Assembly: GCF_016595235.1 (NCBI RefSeq)
Contig: NZ_JAENHL010000008.1
Coordinates: 1,634,624 to 1,698,623, forward strand
Length of the DNA stretch: 64,000 nt
DNA from: Taklimakanibacter albus
GTDB lineage: Bacteria; Pseudomonadota; Alphaproteobacteria; Rhizobiales; Aestuariivirgaceae
Reading direction: 5' to 3'
Shown: one piece after another, positions 44,094 through 51,873 of the stretch
Numbering within the stretch: position 1 is the stretch's first letter
Layout of the letters: each line of letters begins with the position of its first letter
Position numbers and translations under genes: made by a program
The notes under the pieces: model-generated
Databases searched by the model: none
What the model saw: only the letters and a program-made list of their open reading frames with translations
What the model was told of the DNA's origin: nothing

Positions 44094-44111
44094 GGAGCAA
44101 ATACTTGCTCC
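44094..44111 (-). terminator. Stem-loop just after pstS
   Basis: GGAGCAA and TTGCTCC form 7-base arms with loop ATAC, 12 bases past the pstS stop. It lies between pstS and pstC, where it may attenuate transcription or protect pstS mRNA. No U-tract is seen. Confidence 0.5.
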
Positions 44112-44122
44112 AGACTTCCAGC

Positions 44123-45160
44123 TTACATCAGCTGGTCGCCTTTCAGTGTTTCCATCGCTTCCGCGGCGGCCTTGGTCTTCTTGAAGTCGTCGCCCGGCAG
44201 CGGCACCAGGCCCTTGCTGGCCAGATAACCGTCTTCGCCCAGCGCCTTGTCCGACACATATTCCTTCACGAATTCCACCATGCCGGGGATCGTGCCGACA
44301 TGCTGTTTCTTCGCATAGACGAAGAGCGGACGCGAAACCTTGTACTCGCCGCTGGCGATCGTCTCGTAGCTCGGCGACTTGCCGTCGATGGCAGCGCCCT
44401 TGATCTTGTTCTGGTTCTCCTCGAGGAAGGAGTAGCCGAAGATGCCGACCGCTTGCGGATTGGCCTCGAGCTTCTGAACGATCAGATTGTCATTTTCGCC
44501 GGCGTCGATATAGGCGCCGTCCTCACGGATCGACTTCCACACCTTCTCGAAGGCCTTGGCGTCGGATTTTTTCAGGGCCTTCAGCGAGTCGATACCTTCA
44601 GCACCCTTGTCCATGACAAGCTCGACGAACGAGTCGCGCGTGCCGGAGGTCGGCGGCGGGCCGAGCACTTCGATCTTCTCATCGGGAAGCGACGCGTCGA
44701 CGTCCTTCCAGGTCTTGTAGGGATTGGCGATGAGCTTGCCGTCCTTGTCCGGCACTTCCTTGGCGAGCGCCAGGAACAGCTGGGTCTTGGTGAAGGTGAG
44801 GTCCGGGCCGGCCTTGGAATTGGCGACGGTCAGGCCGTCGAAGCCGACCTTGATCTCGACGATGTCGGTCACGCCGTTCTTGGCGCAATCCTCGAACTCG
44901 CTCTTCTTGATCTGGCGCGAGGCATTGGTGAAATCGGGATGGTCGGCGCCGATGCCGGCGCAGAACAGCTTCATGCCGCCGCCGGTGCCGGTCGATTCGA
45001 CCACCGGGGTCTTCATGCCGGAGGTCTTGCCGAACTGCTCGGCAACGGCCGTGGTGAAGGGGTAAACGGTGGACGAGCCGACGATGCGGATCTGGTCGCG
45101 GGCTTCAGCCATGCCGGCCGTCAGGGCCAGAAGGCTCGCGGCCAAAAGAAAGCGTTTCAT
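44123..45160 (-). CDS. pstS: Periplasmic phosphate-binding protein PstS
   Basis: A 345-residue exported protein with signal peptide MKRFLLAASLLALTAGMAEA and the phosphate-binding start RIVGSSTVYPFTTAVAEQF. Phosphate contacts include ESTGTGGGMKLFCAG and PPPTSGTRDSFVEL. The ATG at 45160 follows GGAG. A four-unit Pho box lies 46 bases upstream. First gene of the pstSCAB-phoU-phoB operon. Confidence 0.95.
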   Translation of the reverse strand: MKRFLLAASLLALTAGMAEARDQIRIVGSSTVYPFTTAVAEQFGKTSGMKTPVVESTGTGGGMKLFCAGIGADHPDFTNASRQIKKSEFEDCAKNGVTDIVEIKVGFDGLTVANSKAGPDLTFTKTQLFLALAKEVPDKDGKLIANPYKTWKDVDASLPDEKIEVLGPPPTSGTRDSFVELVMDKGAEGIDSLKALKKSDAKAFEKVWKSIREDGAYIDAGENDNLIVQKLEANPQAVGIFGYSFLEENQNKIKGAAIDGKSPSYETIASGEYKVSRPLFVYAKKQHVGTIPGMVEFVKEYVSDKALGEDGYLASKGLVPLPGDDFKKTKAAAEAMETLKGDQLM

Positions 45161-45205
45161 TTGTGTCTCCTCTGTGTGACGCCTGGCTTCCATTAGGCAT
45201 CGCGC

Positions 45206-45245
45206 ATGAGTGTTATGTGACACATACGATACAGAAATATGACAA
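45206..45245 (-). promoter_or_regulatory. Pho box array (four 7-base units, 11-base period) upstream of pstS
   Basis: On the minus strand the units are TTGTCAT, CTGTATC, GTGTCAC and CACTCAT, each followed by four AT-rich bases except the last. They match the PhoB half-site CTGTCAT at 6, 5, 5 and 5 of 7 positions. Two PhoB dimers could bind. A weak -10 (TAATGG, near 45195) lies downstream. Confidence 0.8.
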
Positions 45246-45268
45246 TTCAACTATATGAAATAATTAAG

Positions 45269-46369
45269 TTATTTTGACTTTGATGAAGCGGCCGGAATCC
45301 TGATCGTAAAGCTTGAGCCGTCACCGAGCTGCGACTGGATGCGCATCTTGCCGCGATGGCGGTTGAGGATGTGCTTGACGATGGCGAGACCCAAGCCGGT
45401 GCCGCCGCGCGAGCGGCTTTCCTGTGCATTGGTGCGGTAGAAGCGCTCGGTTAGGCGCGGCAGATGCTGTTCGGCGATGCCCGGCCCATGATCGCGCACC
45501 ACCAATTCGCAATCCTCGCCCACCCTCATTCCGGTGACTTCGATCAGCTTGCCGCTGGCCGCATATTTGATGGCGTTCTCGACCAGATTCTGGATAACCT
45601 GGACGAGTTCGTCCCAGTCGCCCTGCACCGCGAGGGGGCCTGGGCTCTCAATCTTGATCTCGACCTCGGCATCGCGGGCGAGCCCGGCCAGCGTGTCGCG
45701 CACATGGAGGGCGATCTGCGTCAGATCGGCGGTGCCAGTCGGGCGCTGATGGGCGTTCATCTCGATGCGGCTCAAGGACAGGAGATCGTCGATCAGCCGC
45801 TTCATGCGCTGCGCCTGCGTCTGCATCAGCGCGAGGAAGCGCTCACGCGAGACTTCGTCCTTCTTGGCGGCACCCTGCAAGGTCTCGATGAAGCCCAGGA
45901 GCGAGGCCAAGGGCGTGCGCAATTCATGGCTCGCATGGGCGACAAAATCGGCGCGCATGCGCTCGGTCTGCTGCTCGCGCGTCAGATCCCGGAGAAGGAC
46001 GAGAGCCGCCACTTCCGGGCCGATGATGCTCATGGCCGAAATGAAGGCCTCGAAATGGCGCGGCACCGGCACATGCAGCTCATAGTCGACGCGCATCGAG
46101 CCGCCATGCTCGAGGATGTTCTGCACCGCCTCCAGGATAGCGGGCGCGCGGATCGCCGAGGATAGATGCTGGCCGACCGGATCCATATTGAGCAGATCCT
46201 TCGCCCGCGTGTTGGCGGAATAGACCACGCTGTGATCATCGAGCAGCATCACGGGATCGGGCAGAGCGCCAATCAAGGCCGTCAAGGCGTCCTGAGCGGA
46301 GTTCCGTTCACGCAGATCGGCCGCTACGGCGGCCGTCCCATTCGTCTTTTTCCAAGGCCAGATCATCAT
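45269..46369 (-). CDS. phoR: Phosphate regulon sensor histidine kinase PhoR
   Basis: A 366-residue kinase. A PAS-type sensor region covers about 25-120. HisKA has the phospho-acceptor His148 in FVAHASHELRTPLASLLG. The HATPase domain has N-box NLVENAIKYA, G1 DHGPGIAEQ and G2 GGTGLGLAIVKHIL. The ATG at 46369 is used; the longer frame starts with TTG and is blocked by a stop three codons upstream. No transmembrane helix is visible at the N-terminus, unlike typical PhoR. It lies upstream of pstS in the same direction. Confidence 0.92.
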   Translation of the reverse strand: MMIWPWKKTNGTAAVAADLRERNSAQDALTALIGALPDPVMLLDDHSVVYSANTRAKDLLNMDPVGQHLSSAIRAPAILEAVQNILEHGGSMRVDYELHVPVPRHFEAFISAMSIIGPEVAALVLLRDLTREQQTERMRADFVAHASHELRTPLASLLGFIETLQGAAKKDEVSRERFLALMQTQAQRMKRLIDDLLSLSRIEMNAHQRPTGTADLTQIALHVRDTLAGLARDAEVEIKIESPGPLAVQGDWDELVQVIQNLVENAIKYAASGKLIEVTGMRVGEDCELVVRDHGPGIAEQHLPRLTERFYRTNAQESRSRGGTGLGLAIVKHILNRHRGKMRIQSQLGDGSSFTIRIPAASSKSK

Positions 46370-46486
46370 ACTCGGCAAAGCGGATCAGTTGTCCGCACAG
46401 TCGGCTTTGCTTATGACAAATTCCTGACGATAGAGATAGAGTGACACAAAAGCGGGATGGTCATCCCACCCCGCCCTTCTGGTGAA

Positions 46487-47026
46487 TTAGACAACGGTCA
46501 CCTTGGCGCCCATCTTCACATGCTGGAACAGCTCGCTGACATCGGCATTGAGCATGCGGATGCAACCGGACGATGCCGCCTTGCCGATCGAGGCCGGCTC
46601 GTTGGTGCCGTGGATGCGGTAGATCGTGCTGCCCAGATAGATGGCGCGGGCGCCGAGCGGGTTTTCCGGGCCACCGGCCATGAAGGCCGGCAGATCGGGG
46701 CGGCGTTTGCGCATCTGCGCCGGGGGGCGCCAGTCGGGCCATTTCACCTTGGCCGAAACCGTATTGCTGCCCGCCCATTCGAAGCCGCGTTTGGCGGTGG
46801 CGACCTTGTATTTCACCGCCTTGCCGTCACCCAATATATAATAAAGAGCGCGGTCCTTGGTGACGATCACGATCGAGCCGGGCTGCTGCTTCGACGCGAA
46901 ATTCACGACCTGGCCGCGCTTGAACTGGGGCGCGTCGGCCTTGGCGGCAGTGCCGGTGAGAGCTGCAGCCATCAGGACCGAAGCGACGATGAGGTTGCGG
47001 GAAAGGGTGGCGAAACGGGTGGTCAC
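46487..47026 (-). CDS. L,D-transpeptidase (YkuD family)
   Basis: A 179-residue exported peptidoglycan-modifying enzyme. The signal peptide covers about residues 1-30 and ends at AKA. The YkuD catalytic motif is present: His139 in IHGTN and the nucleophile Cys155 in SSGCIRM. It forms 3-3 crosslinks or attaches proteins to peptidoglycan. The start is a GTG at 47026 preceded by GAGGAG; a longer frame upstream lacks this signal sequence at its N-terminus and crosses two palindromes. Confidence 0.9.
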   Translation of the reverse strand: MTTRFATLSRNLIVASVLMAAALTGTAAKADAPQFKRGQVVNFASKQQPGSIVIVTKDRALYYILGDGKAVKYKVATAKRGFEWAGSNTVSAKVKWPDWRPPAQMRKRRPDLPAFMAGGPENPLGARAIYLGSTIYRIHGTNEPASIGKAASSGCIRMLNADVSELFQHVKMGAKVTVV

Positions 47027-47108
47027 GGAAAATCTCCTCTCAAGTTGACGTGGAACATAGAGAGGGCGGACTGAACCCGTTCTGAAACCGGCATTCATCT
47101 GGTGTTTA

Positions 47109-47156
47109 GCGTATTGGCCCGAGAAGTGTTCGCGGTTCTCGGGTAAGCCAATACGC
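47109..47156. promoter_or_regulatory. 48-base nested palindrome
   Basis: The outer arms GCGTATTGGC (47109-47118) and GCCAATACGC (47147-47156) are perfect. The inner arms CCGAGAA (47119-47125) and TTCTCGG (47136-47142) continue the stem, interrupted only by TAA with the extra G. It lies between the divergent L,D-transpeptidase and CocE-type hydrolase genes. Confidence 0.7.
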
Positions 47157-47173
47157 AAAATCAAAGAGATAGA

Positions 47174-47206
47174 GCGCCGGACCAGTTCCACGAGAGCGTC
47201 CGGCGC
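47174..47206. promoter_or_regulatory. Second palindrome in the same divergent spacer
   Basis: GCGCCGGAC (47174-47182) and GTCCGGCGC (47198-47206) are perfect 9-base arms with 15 bases between. A possible promoter for the hydrolase gene begins just after it (TTGACA at 47217-47222). Confidence 0.55.
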
Positions 47207-47278
47207 GCTAGCGGTTTTGACAGGCGCGCGCCGGGGCTTTATCTCGGGTATGAGCCCCGCCCAGAAGGATTTCCCTCC

Positions 47279-49291
47279 ATGCAGACCGTCACGACCTTCC
47301 CGCGTCCGGTGAAGGAAATCGAGAATATCTGGATACCGCTCGCCGACGGCACGCGGCTCGCGGCGAGGCTGTGGTTGCCGGAGGACGCGGACGCGAAGCC
47401 CGTGCCGGCGATCCTCGAATATCTGCCCTATCGCAAGCGCGACGGCACGATCATCCGCGACGCGCTGACCCATCCTTACTTCGCCGGCCATGGCTATGCG
47501 GCGATCCGCGTCGACATGCGCGGCAATGGCGATTCCGAAGGCCTCCTGTTCGACGAATACACCAAGCAGGAGCAGGACGACGCCTTGGAAGTGATCGAGT
47601 GGCTCACCAGGCAGAGCTGGTGCTCAGGGCAAGTCGGCATGATCGGCATCTCCTGGGGTGGCTTCAACGGCCTGCAGGTTGCGGCGCGCAAGCCCCCTGC
47701 CCTCAAGGCCATCGTGACCCTTTGCTCGACGGATGACCGCTATCAGGACGACATCCATTACAAAGGCGGCTGCGTCATCAATGAGCACATGGCCTGGGCC
47801 GCCGCCATGTTCGCCTTTTCCTCCCGCCCGCCCGATCCGGCGATCGTCGGCGAGGCCTGGAAGCAGATGTGGATGGACCGCCTCGAAAACCTGCCGATGC
47901 TGATCGTGCCGTGGCTTTCACATCCCCATCGCGACTCCTATTGGAAGCATGCGAGCGTCTGTGAGGATTTCGGCGCCATCGAAGCCGCCTGCCTGGTGGT
48001 CGGCGGCTGGAACGATGCCTATTCCAACGCCATACCGCGGCTGATGGCGGGCCTGCGCTCGAGCTGCAAGGCGATCATCGGTCCATGGATCCACAAATAC
48101 CCGCATTTCTCGATGGTGGGACCGCGCATCGGCTTCCTGCAGGAGGCGCTGCGCTGGTGGGATTTCTGGCTCAAGGGCGAGCCCACCGGCGTTATGCGCG
48201 ATCCGGCGTTTCGCGTCTATGTGATGGAGTCGATAAAACCCACCAAAGGGCCCGATGAATGGCCAGGCCGCTGGATCAAGGATGATCTGTGGAATGCCGG
48301 CAATACGGAAATCAAGCAGTGGCACTTGAATGAAGACGGCATCGGCGGCCTGCCGCAAGCGGAAACGGCCCTCACCGTCTCGTCGCCCCAGGATATCGGC
48401 CTCGACAGCGGCGACTATTGCATCATGTTCAACGGCTCGGGCTTTCCGGGCGACCAGAGGCGCGACGATGCCGGATCGCTGACCTTCGATTCTCCCACCC
48501 TCGCCGGCGACATCGACATTGTCGGGCGTCCCGCGGTCGAGCTCGACTTCTCGGTCGACAGGCCGGTCGCCTTCGTGGCGATCCGCCTCAACGATGTGTG
48601 GCCCACGGGCGAGGTCACGCGCATCACCTATCAGCTGCAGAATCTCTGCCAGCGGGTGAGCCGCGACTATCCTTCGGCGCTCGAGCCCGGCAAACGCTAC
48701 AAGATGAAGATCGCGCTCGACGACATCGCCTGGCGCATCCCCAAGGGACATAAATTGCGGGTCGCGATCTCGACCACCTACTGGCCGCTGATGTGGCCGG
48801 CGCCGGAGCCGGTGCGGCTCACGGTCTATGCCGGCGCCTCGCGTGTGTTCGTGCCGATCAGGCGCGATATCCCCAATGAGATCGCGCCGAGCTTCAAGCC
48901 GGCGGAAGCGGCCGAGCCCGCGAAGCTGAAGGAGCTCGCCAAACCCGACGCCAGCCGCACGGTGCGCATGGATGAAGCGACGGGTGAGACGATCATCGAG
49001 GAGAAGGACGACAATGGCCGCTTCGAGATCGCGCCGCATGGGCTCACGATCCGCTCGGCCACCGAGAAGACCTATCGCATCAAGCAGGATGATCCCTTGT
49101 CGGCCCGGATGGAAACCCATTGGACCGAGGAAGTCGGGCGCGGCGACTGGCAGACGCGTGTCGAGACCTATACGCGCCATGAGGCGACCAAGACGCATTG
49201 GATCATCTGGGGCCGCATCGAGGCCTTCGAAGGCGAGACCCAGGTCTTCAGCCGCGAATGGAATGAGCAGGTCGAGCGCAAGCTCAATTGA
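47279..49291 (+). CDS. CocE/NonD-family alpha/beta hydrolase (X-Pro dipeptidyl-peptidase-like)
   Basis: A 670-residue serine hydrolase. The nucleophile elbow GISWGGF places Ser125. The C-terminal jelly-roll (X-Pro peptidase C-terminal domain) includes KRYKMKIALDDIAWRIPKGH. Family members cleave esters (cocaine esterase) or X-Pro peptides. No signal peptide, so cytoplasmic. It heads a compact unit in which VOC, Nudix and SDR genes follow with two-base gaps or ATGA overlaps. The natural substrate is not evident. Confidence 0.88.
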   Translation: MQTVTTFPRPVKEIENIWIPLADGTRLAARLWLPEDADAKPVPAILEYLPYRKRDGTIIRDALTHPYFAGHGYAAIRVDMRGNGDSEGLLFDEYTKQEQDDALEVIEWLTRQSWCSGQVGMIGISWGGFNGLQVAARKPPALKAIVTLCSTDDRYQDDIHYKGGCVINEHMAWAAAMFAFSSRPPDPAIVGEAWKQMWMDRLENLPMLIVPWLSHPHRDSYWKHASVCEDFGAIEAACLVVGGWNDAYSNAIPRLMAGLRSSCKAIIGPWIHKYPHFSMVGPRIGFLQEALRWWDFWLKGEPTGVMRDPAFRVYVMESIKPTKGPDEWPGRWIKDDLWNAGNTEIKQWHLNEDGIGGLPQAETALTVSSPQDIGLDSGDYCIMFNGSGFPGDQRRDDAGSLTFDSPTLAGDIDIVGRPAVELDFSVDRPVAFVAIRLNDVWPTGEVTRITYQLQNLCQRVSRDYPSALEPGKRYKMKIALDDIAWRIPKGHKLRVAISTTYWPLMWPAPEPVRLTVYAGASRVFVPIRRDIPNEIAPSFKPAEAAEPAKLKELAKPDASRTVRMDEATGETIIEEKDDNGRFEIAPHGLTIRSATEKTYRIKQDDPLSARMETHWTEEVGRGDWQTRVETYTRHEATKTHWIIWGRIEAFEGETQVFSREWNEQVERKLN

Positions 49292-49293
49292 CG

Positions 49294-49680
49294 ATGTCCC
49301 GCGAACTCGGCCTCATCACGCTGGTCGTGCGCGACTATGACGAAGCCATCGGCTTCTATGTCGATAAGCTCGATTTCGTGCTGCGCGAAGACCGACGCTT
49401 GGGTCCGACGAAGAGATGGGTGGTCGTGGCCCCTAAGCCGGAGGGAACCGGCCTCTTGCTGGCGCAGGCCGCCGATGAGCGGCAGACCGGCGCCATCGGC
49501 AATCAGAGTGGCGGGCGGGTCTTCCTGTTCCTGGAAACCGACGACTTCGCGCGCGATCACGCTCTCTATATCGGGCGCGGCGTGCGTTTCCTCGAAGCGC
49601 CACGGCACGAGGCCTATGGCACGGTGGCGGTCTTCGAGGATCTTCATGGCAACCGCTGGGATTTGATCGAACGAAAATGA
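49294..49680 (+). CDS. VOC/glyoxalase-family protein
   Basis: A 128-residue single-domain vicinal-oxygen-chelate protein (LGLITLVVRDYDEAIGFYVD at the start, AVFEDLHGNRWDLIE at the end). Such proteins are metal-dependent dioxygenases, isomerases or resistance proteins; the substrate is unknown. Its ATG is two bases after the hydrolase stop. The stop overlaps the Nudix gene start. Confidence 0.87.
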   Translation: MSRELGLITLVVRDYDEAIGFYVDKLDFVLREDRRLGPTKRWVVVAPKPEGTGLLLAQAADERQTGAIGNQSGGRVFLFLETDDFARDHALYIGRGVRFLEAPRHEAYGTVAVFEDLHGNRWDLIERK

Positions 49681-50096
49681 GCGACACTCCCATCCATATC
49701 GCAGCGGCGATCATCTTCAATGAAGCTGGACATGTGCTGGTGGTGCGCAAGCGCGGTTCCTCCGTCTTCATGCAGCCCGGCGGCAAGATCGAAGCACATG
49801 AAGCACCCGCCGAAGCGCTGGCGCGGGAGCTCAAGGAAGAGATCGCTCTGGCGGCCCCAACCGGCCAATTCCTCTATCTCGGAAAATTCCGCGCCGAGGC
49901 GGCGCATGAGCAAGGCCGCGAGGTCGAGGCCGATGTCTTCGAGGTAGCGCTCACCGGCTCCGTCGCCGCGAATGCGGAGATCGAGGAGATCCGCTGGATC
50001 GATCCTTTCGTACTCGACCTGCCGCTGGCGATCCTGAGCCGCGACCACATCATGCCGGTCGCCCGCGCCCGGTCGAAGAAGGAGAACATCCGATGA
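49677..50096 (+). CDS. Nudix hydrolase
   Basis: A 139-residue pyrophosphohydrolase. The Nudix box is complete: GGKIEAHEAPAEALARELKE followed by E, which fits G-x5-E-x7-REL-x-EE. It hydrolyses nucleoside diphosphate derivatives; the specific one is unknown. It overlaps both neighbours by ATGA, in one operon with the VOC and SDR genes. Confidence 0.9.
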   Translation: MSDTPIHIAAAIIFNEAGHVLVVRKRGSSVFMQPGGKIEAHEAPAEALARELKEEIALAAPTGQFLYLGKFRAEAAHEQGREVEADVFEVALTGSVAANAEIEEIRWIDPFVLDLPLAILSRDHIMPVARARSKKENIR

Positions 50097-50836
50097 AGTC
50101 CATATTGATCACCGGCGGAAGCCGCGGCATCGGCCGGGAAGCGGCCATTCTGTGTGGTGAAAGAGGCTGGTCGGTCGGCATCAATTATGTCGGCAACCGC
50201 GCCGCCGCCGAGGAGACGGCCGAGCACGTGCGCAAGGCCGGCGGCAAGGCAGTTCTCGCCCAAGGCGATGTCGCGGCGGAGAAGGACGTCGTCGCCATGT
50301 TCGCGGCGACCGAGCACGCTTTCGGCCGGCTGACCGGCGTCGTCATCAATGCCGGCATCGTGGCGCCGGCATCGCCGCTCGCCGATATGAGTGTCGAGCG
50401 GATGCAGCGCATCTTCGGGGTCAATGTGCTGGGCGCCTATCTGTGCGCCCGCGAATGCGCGAGGCGACTGCCGAAGAACCGCGGTGGCGAGGGCGGCTCG
50501 GTGGTGCTTCTCTCTTCCGCCGCAGCCCGGCTCGGCTCACCCTTCGAATATGTCGATTATGCCGGTTCCAAAGGTGCCGTCGACACGCTGACCGTCGGCC
50601 TCGCCAAGGAGCTCGCGGCCGAAGGTGTGCGGGTCAACGCGATCCGGCCGGGTTTGATAGAAACGGATATCCATGCGAGCGGCGGCGAGCCCGGCCGGGC
50701 ACACCGGCTCGGCGTCACGACGCCGATGGGCCGGCCCGGCACCGCGCGCGAAGTCGCCGAGGCGATCGTCTGGCTGCTCAGCGACGCCGCCTCCTATACG
50801 ACCGGCGCTATTCTGGATGTCTCGGGCGGGCGCTGA
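50093..50836 (+). CDS. SDR-family oxidoreductase
   Basis: A 247-residue short-chain dehydrogenase/reductase. The NAD(P) motif GGSRGIG is at 8-14, NAG near 86-88, and the catalytic Ser141/142, Tyr156 and Lys160 in DYAGSK. The ending TTGAILDVSGG is typical. It resembles 3-oxoacyl-ACP or glucose dehydrogenase-like SDRs, but specificity is not decidable. Last gene of the hydrolase operon. Confidence 0.9.
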   Translation: MKSILITGGSRGIGREAAILCGERGWSVGINYVGNRAAAEETAEHVRKAGGKAVLAQGDVAAEKDVVAMFAATEHAFGRLTGVVINAGIVAPASPLADMSVERMQRIFGVNVLGAYLCARECARRLPKNRGGEGGSVVLLSSAAARLGSPFEYVDYAGSKGAVDTLTVGLAKELAAEGVRVNAIRPGLIETDIHASGGEPGRAHRLGVTTPMGRPGTAREVAEAIVWLLSDAASYTTGAILDVSGGR

Positions 50837-50844
50837 GCTGGAAA

Positions 50845-50871
50845 CAAAAAAGCCAGCCCAAGCGGGCTGGC
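50845..50871 (-). terminator. Rho-independent terminator of gcrA
   Basis: GCCAGCCC and GGGCTGGC form a perfect 8-base stem with a four-base loop (50852-50871). Read on the minus strand it is followed by six Ts. It lies 28 bases after the gcrA stop and between convergent genes. Confidence 0.85.
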
Positions 50872-50898
50872 CTCTGTCCCCTCAGAGAGGAATATGGA

Positions 50899-51429
50899 TC
50901 AGCCGTTGACCACCTTGCGGTGACGGCGGTCCTGCAGCGGCTGGTAGGCCAGGCGCGCATGGTATTCGCAATAGGGTGAGCTATCGCGCGGCTTGTGACC
51001 GCAGAAGCAGAAATCCTCGGCTCCCGGGTCGCCGATCGGCCATTTGCAGGTCTTGTCGGAGAGATGGAGGATGGTGACACGGCCGTCCTTCGGCAGGTCG
51101 ACCAGCCGCAAAGGCTGGGGTTCCGGCATCGGCAGAGCCCGCGGCTGCACTTCGTGGCGCAAAGTGGGCTTGAGCGCGGTGGCGCCGGTGGTCGGCAGAT
51201 GGATGGAGGGCGTCACCCGGCCCGGCGGGCTCGGCTCGCGCGCCCGGCGCGGCCGCGGCACGGAACTCCGGGGCTGTGGCGCCCGGCCCGACAGGTTCAG
51301 CCGGTGCACTTTGCCGATGACGGCATTGCGCGTCACCCCATTGCCGAGGCGCCCCGCGATCTGGCTGGCGCTCAGCCCCTCGGTCCATAGCCGCTTCAAG
51401 AGATCCACCCGCTCATCCGTCCAGGACAT
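50899..51429 (-). CDS. gcrA: Cell cycle regulator GcrA
   Basis: A 176-residue GcrA-family regulator. The N-terminal helix-turn-helix MSWTDERVDLLKRLWTEGLS and SQIAGRLGNGVTRNAVIGKV is diagnostic. The C-terminal region contains the sigma-binding part with Cys/His residues (CKWPIGDPG, FCFCGHK, YCEYHARLAY). In Caulobacter GcrA recruits RNA polymerase to CcrM-methylated GANTC promoters. The ATG at 51429 follows GGAGG. A spacer rich in GANTC lies upstream. Confidence 0.94.
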   Translation of the reverse strand: MSWTDERVDLLKRLWTEGLSASQIAGRLGNGVTRNAVIGKVHRLNLSGRAPQPRSSVPRPRRAREPSPPGRVTPSIHLPTTGATALKPTLRHEVQPRALPMPEPQPLRLVDLPKDGRVTILHLSDKTCKWPIGDPGAEDFCFCGHKPRDSSPYCEYHARLAYQPLQDRRHRKVVNG

Positions 51430-51873
51430 CTTATCGCCTCCGTGGCTCGCCCCAATTTCGCTATTCACCGCTTCGAATCCTTCACCTTTCGCTGGTCCCG
51501 CATGACCAGCGCGCTTTGCCCTGAACTGACAAGATTGACGCTACATCTCGTAGCTTGATGGCCTAACCATACTATATGCCTTGACTCGCCATCAAGAATC
51601 CGGCGCCGACTTTAAGAGGTTTTCCCCAACTTCCGGAGTTTTCCCCTGCAAGTTGTCCCTACGCCGTGTGGTTAAGGAAAGCCTAACAGGCGTGGGAATC
51701 AGGGGTCCATGCGGCGGTTTGACTCAGGCGGCCTGCGTCGGTTTGACTCAAGACCCAAAAAAGCGGGAGAGAGCCGCGATTGACCCTCAGGGAGGGAACT
51801 CATATAAACAGAGACAGGGATTTGCTGCGCCGCCACAGAGCCTCGTGGCGGCATTTTCATTTGGGCCAACACG
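51430..51873. promoter_or_regulatory. 444-base gcrA / argD spacer with six GANTC sites
   Basis: No gene is seen here. GANTC sites begin at 51475, 51583, 51596, 51696, 51721 and 51745. Two of them sit in an exact 12-base direct repeat, CGGTTTGACTCA (51715 and 51739). GTTTTCCCC is also repeated (51619 and 51638). The region should contain both divergent promoters and is probably controlled by CcrM methylation and GcrA. Confidence 0.7.

Noticed and set aside
42507-44228. A 573-residue plus-strand frame opposite pstC and pstA
   Set aside because: Antisense to certain pst genes; the His/Asp/Gly-rich composition is typical of a shadow frame.
46379-46486. Pho box upstream of phoR
   Set aside because: One good half-site (TTTGTCAT on the minus strand) is present, but no second unit at 11-base spacing.
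46450-46486. Terminator of the L,D-transpeptidase gene
   Set aside because: GGGAT/ATCCC with TTTT downstream is too short a stem to call with confidence.
51471-51480. tRNA T-loop-like string TTCGAATCC
   Set aside because: No acceptor stem or anticodon arm around it; it is one of the GANTC sites in the gcrA leader.
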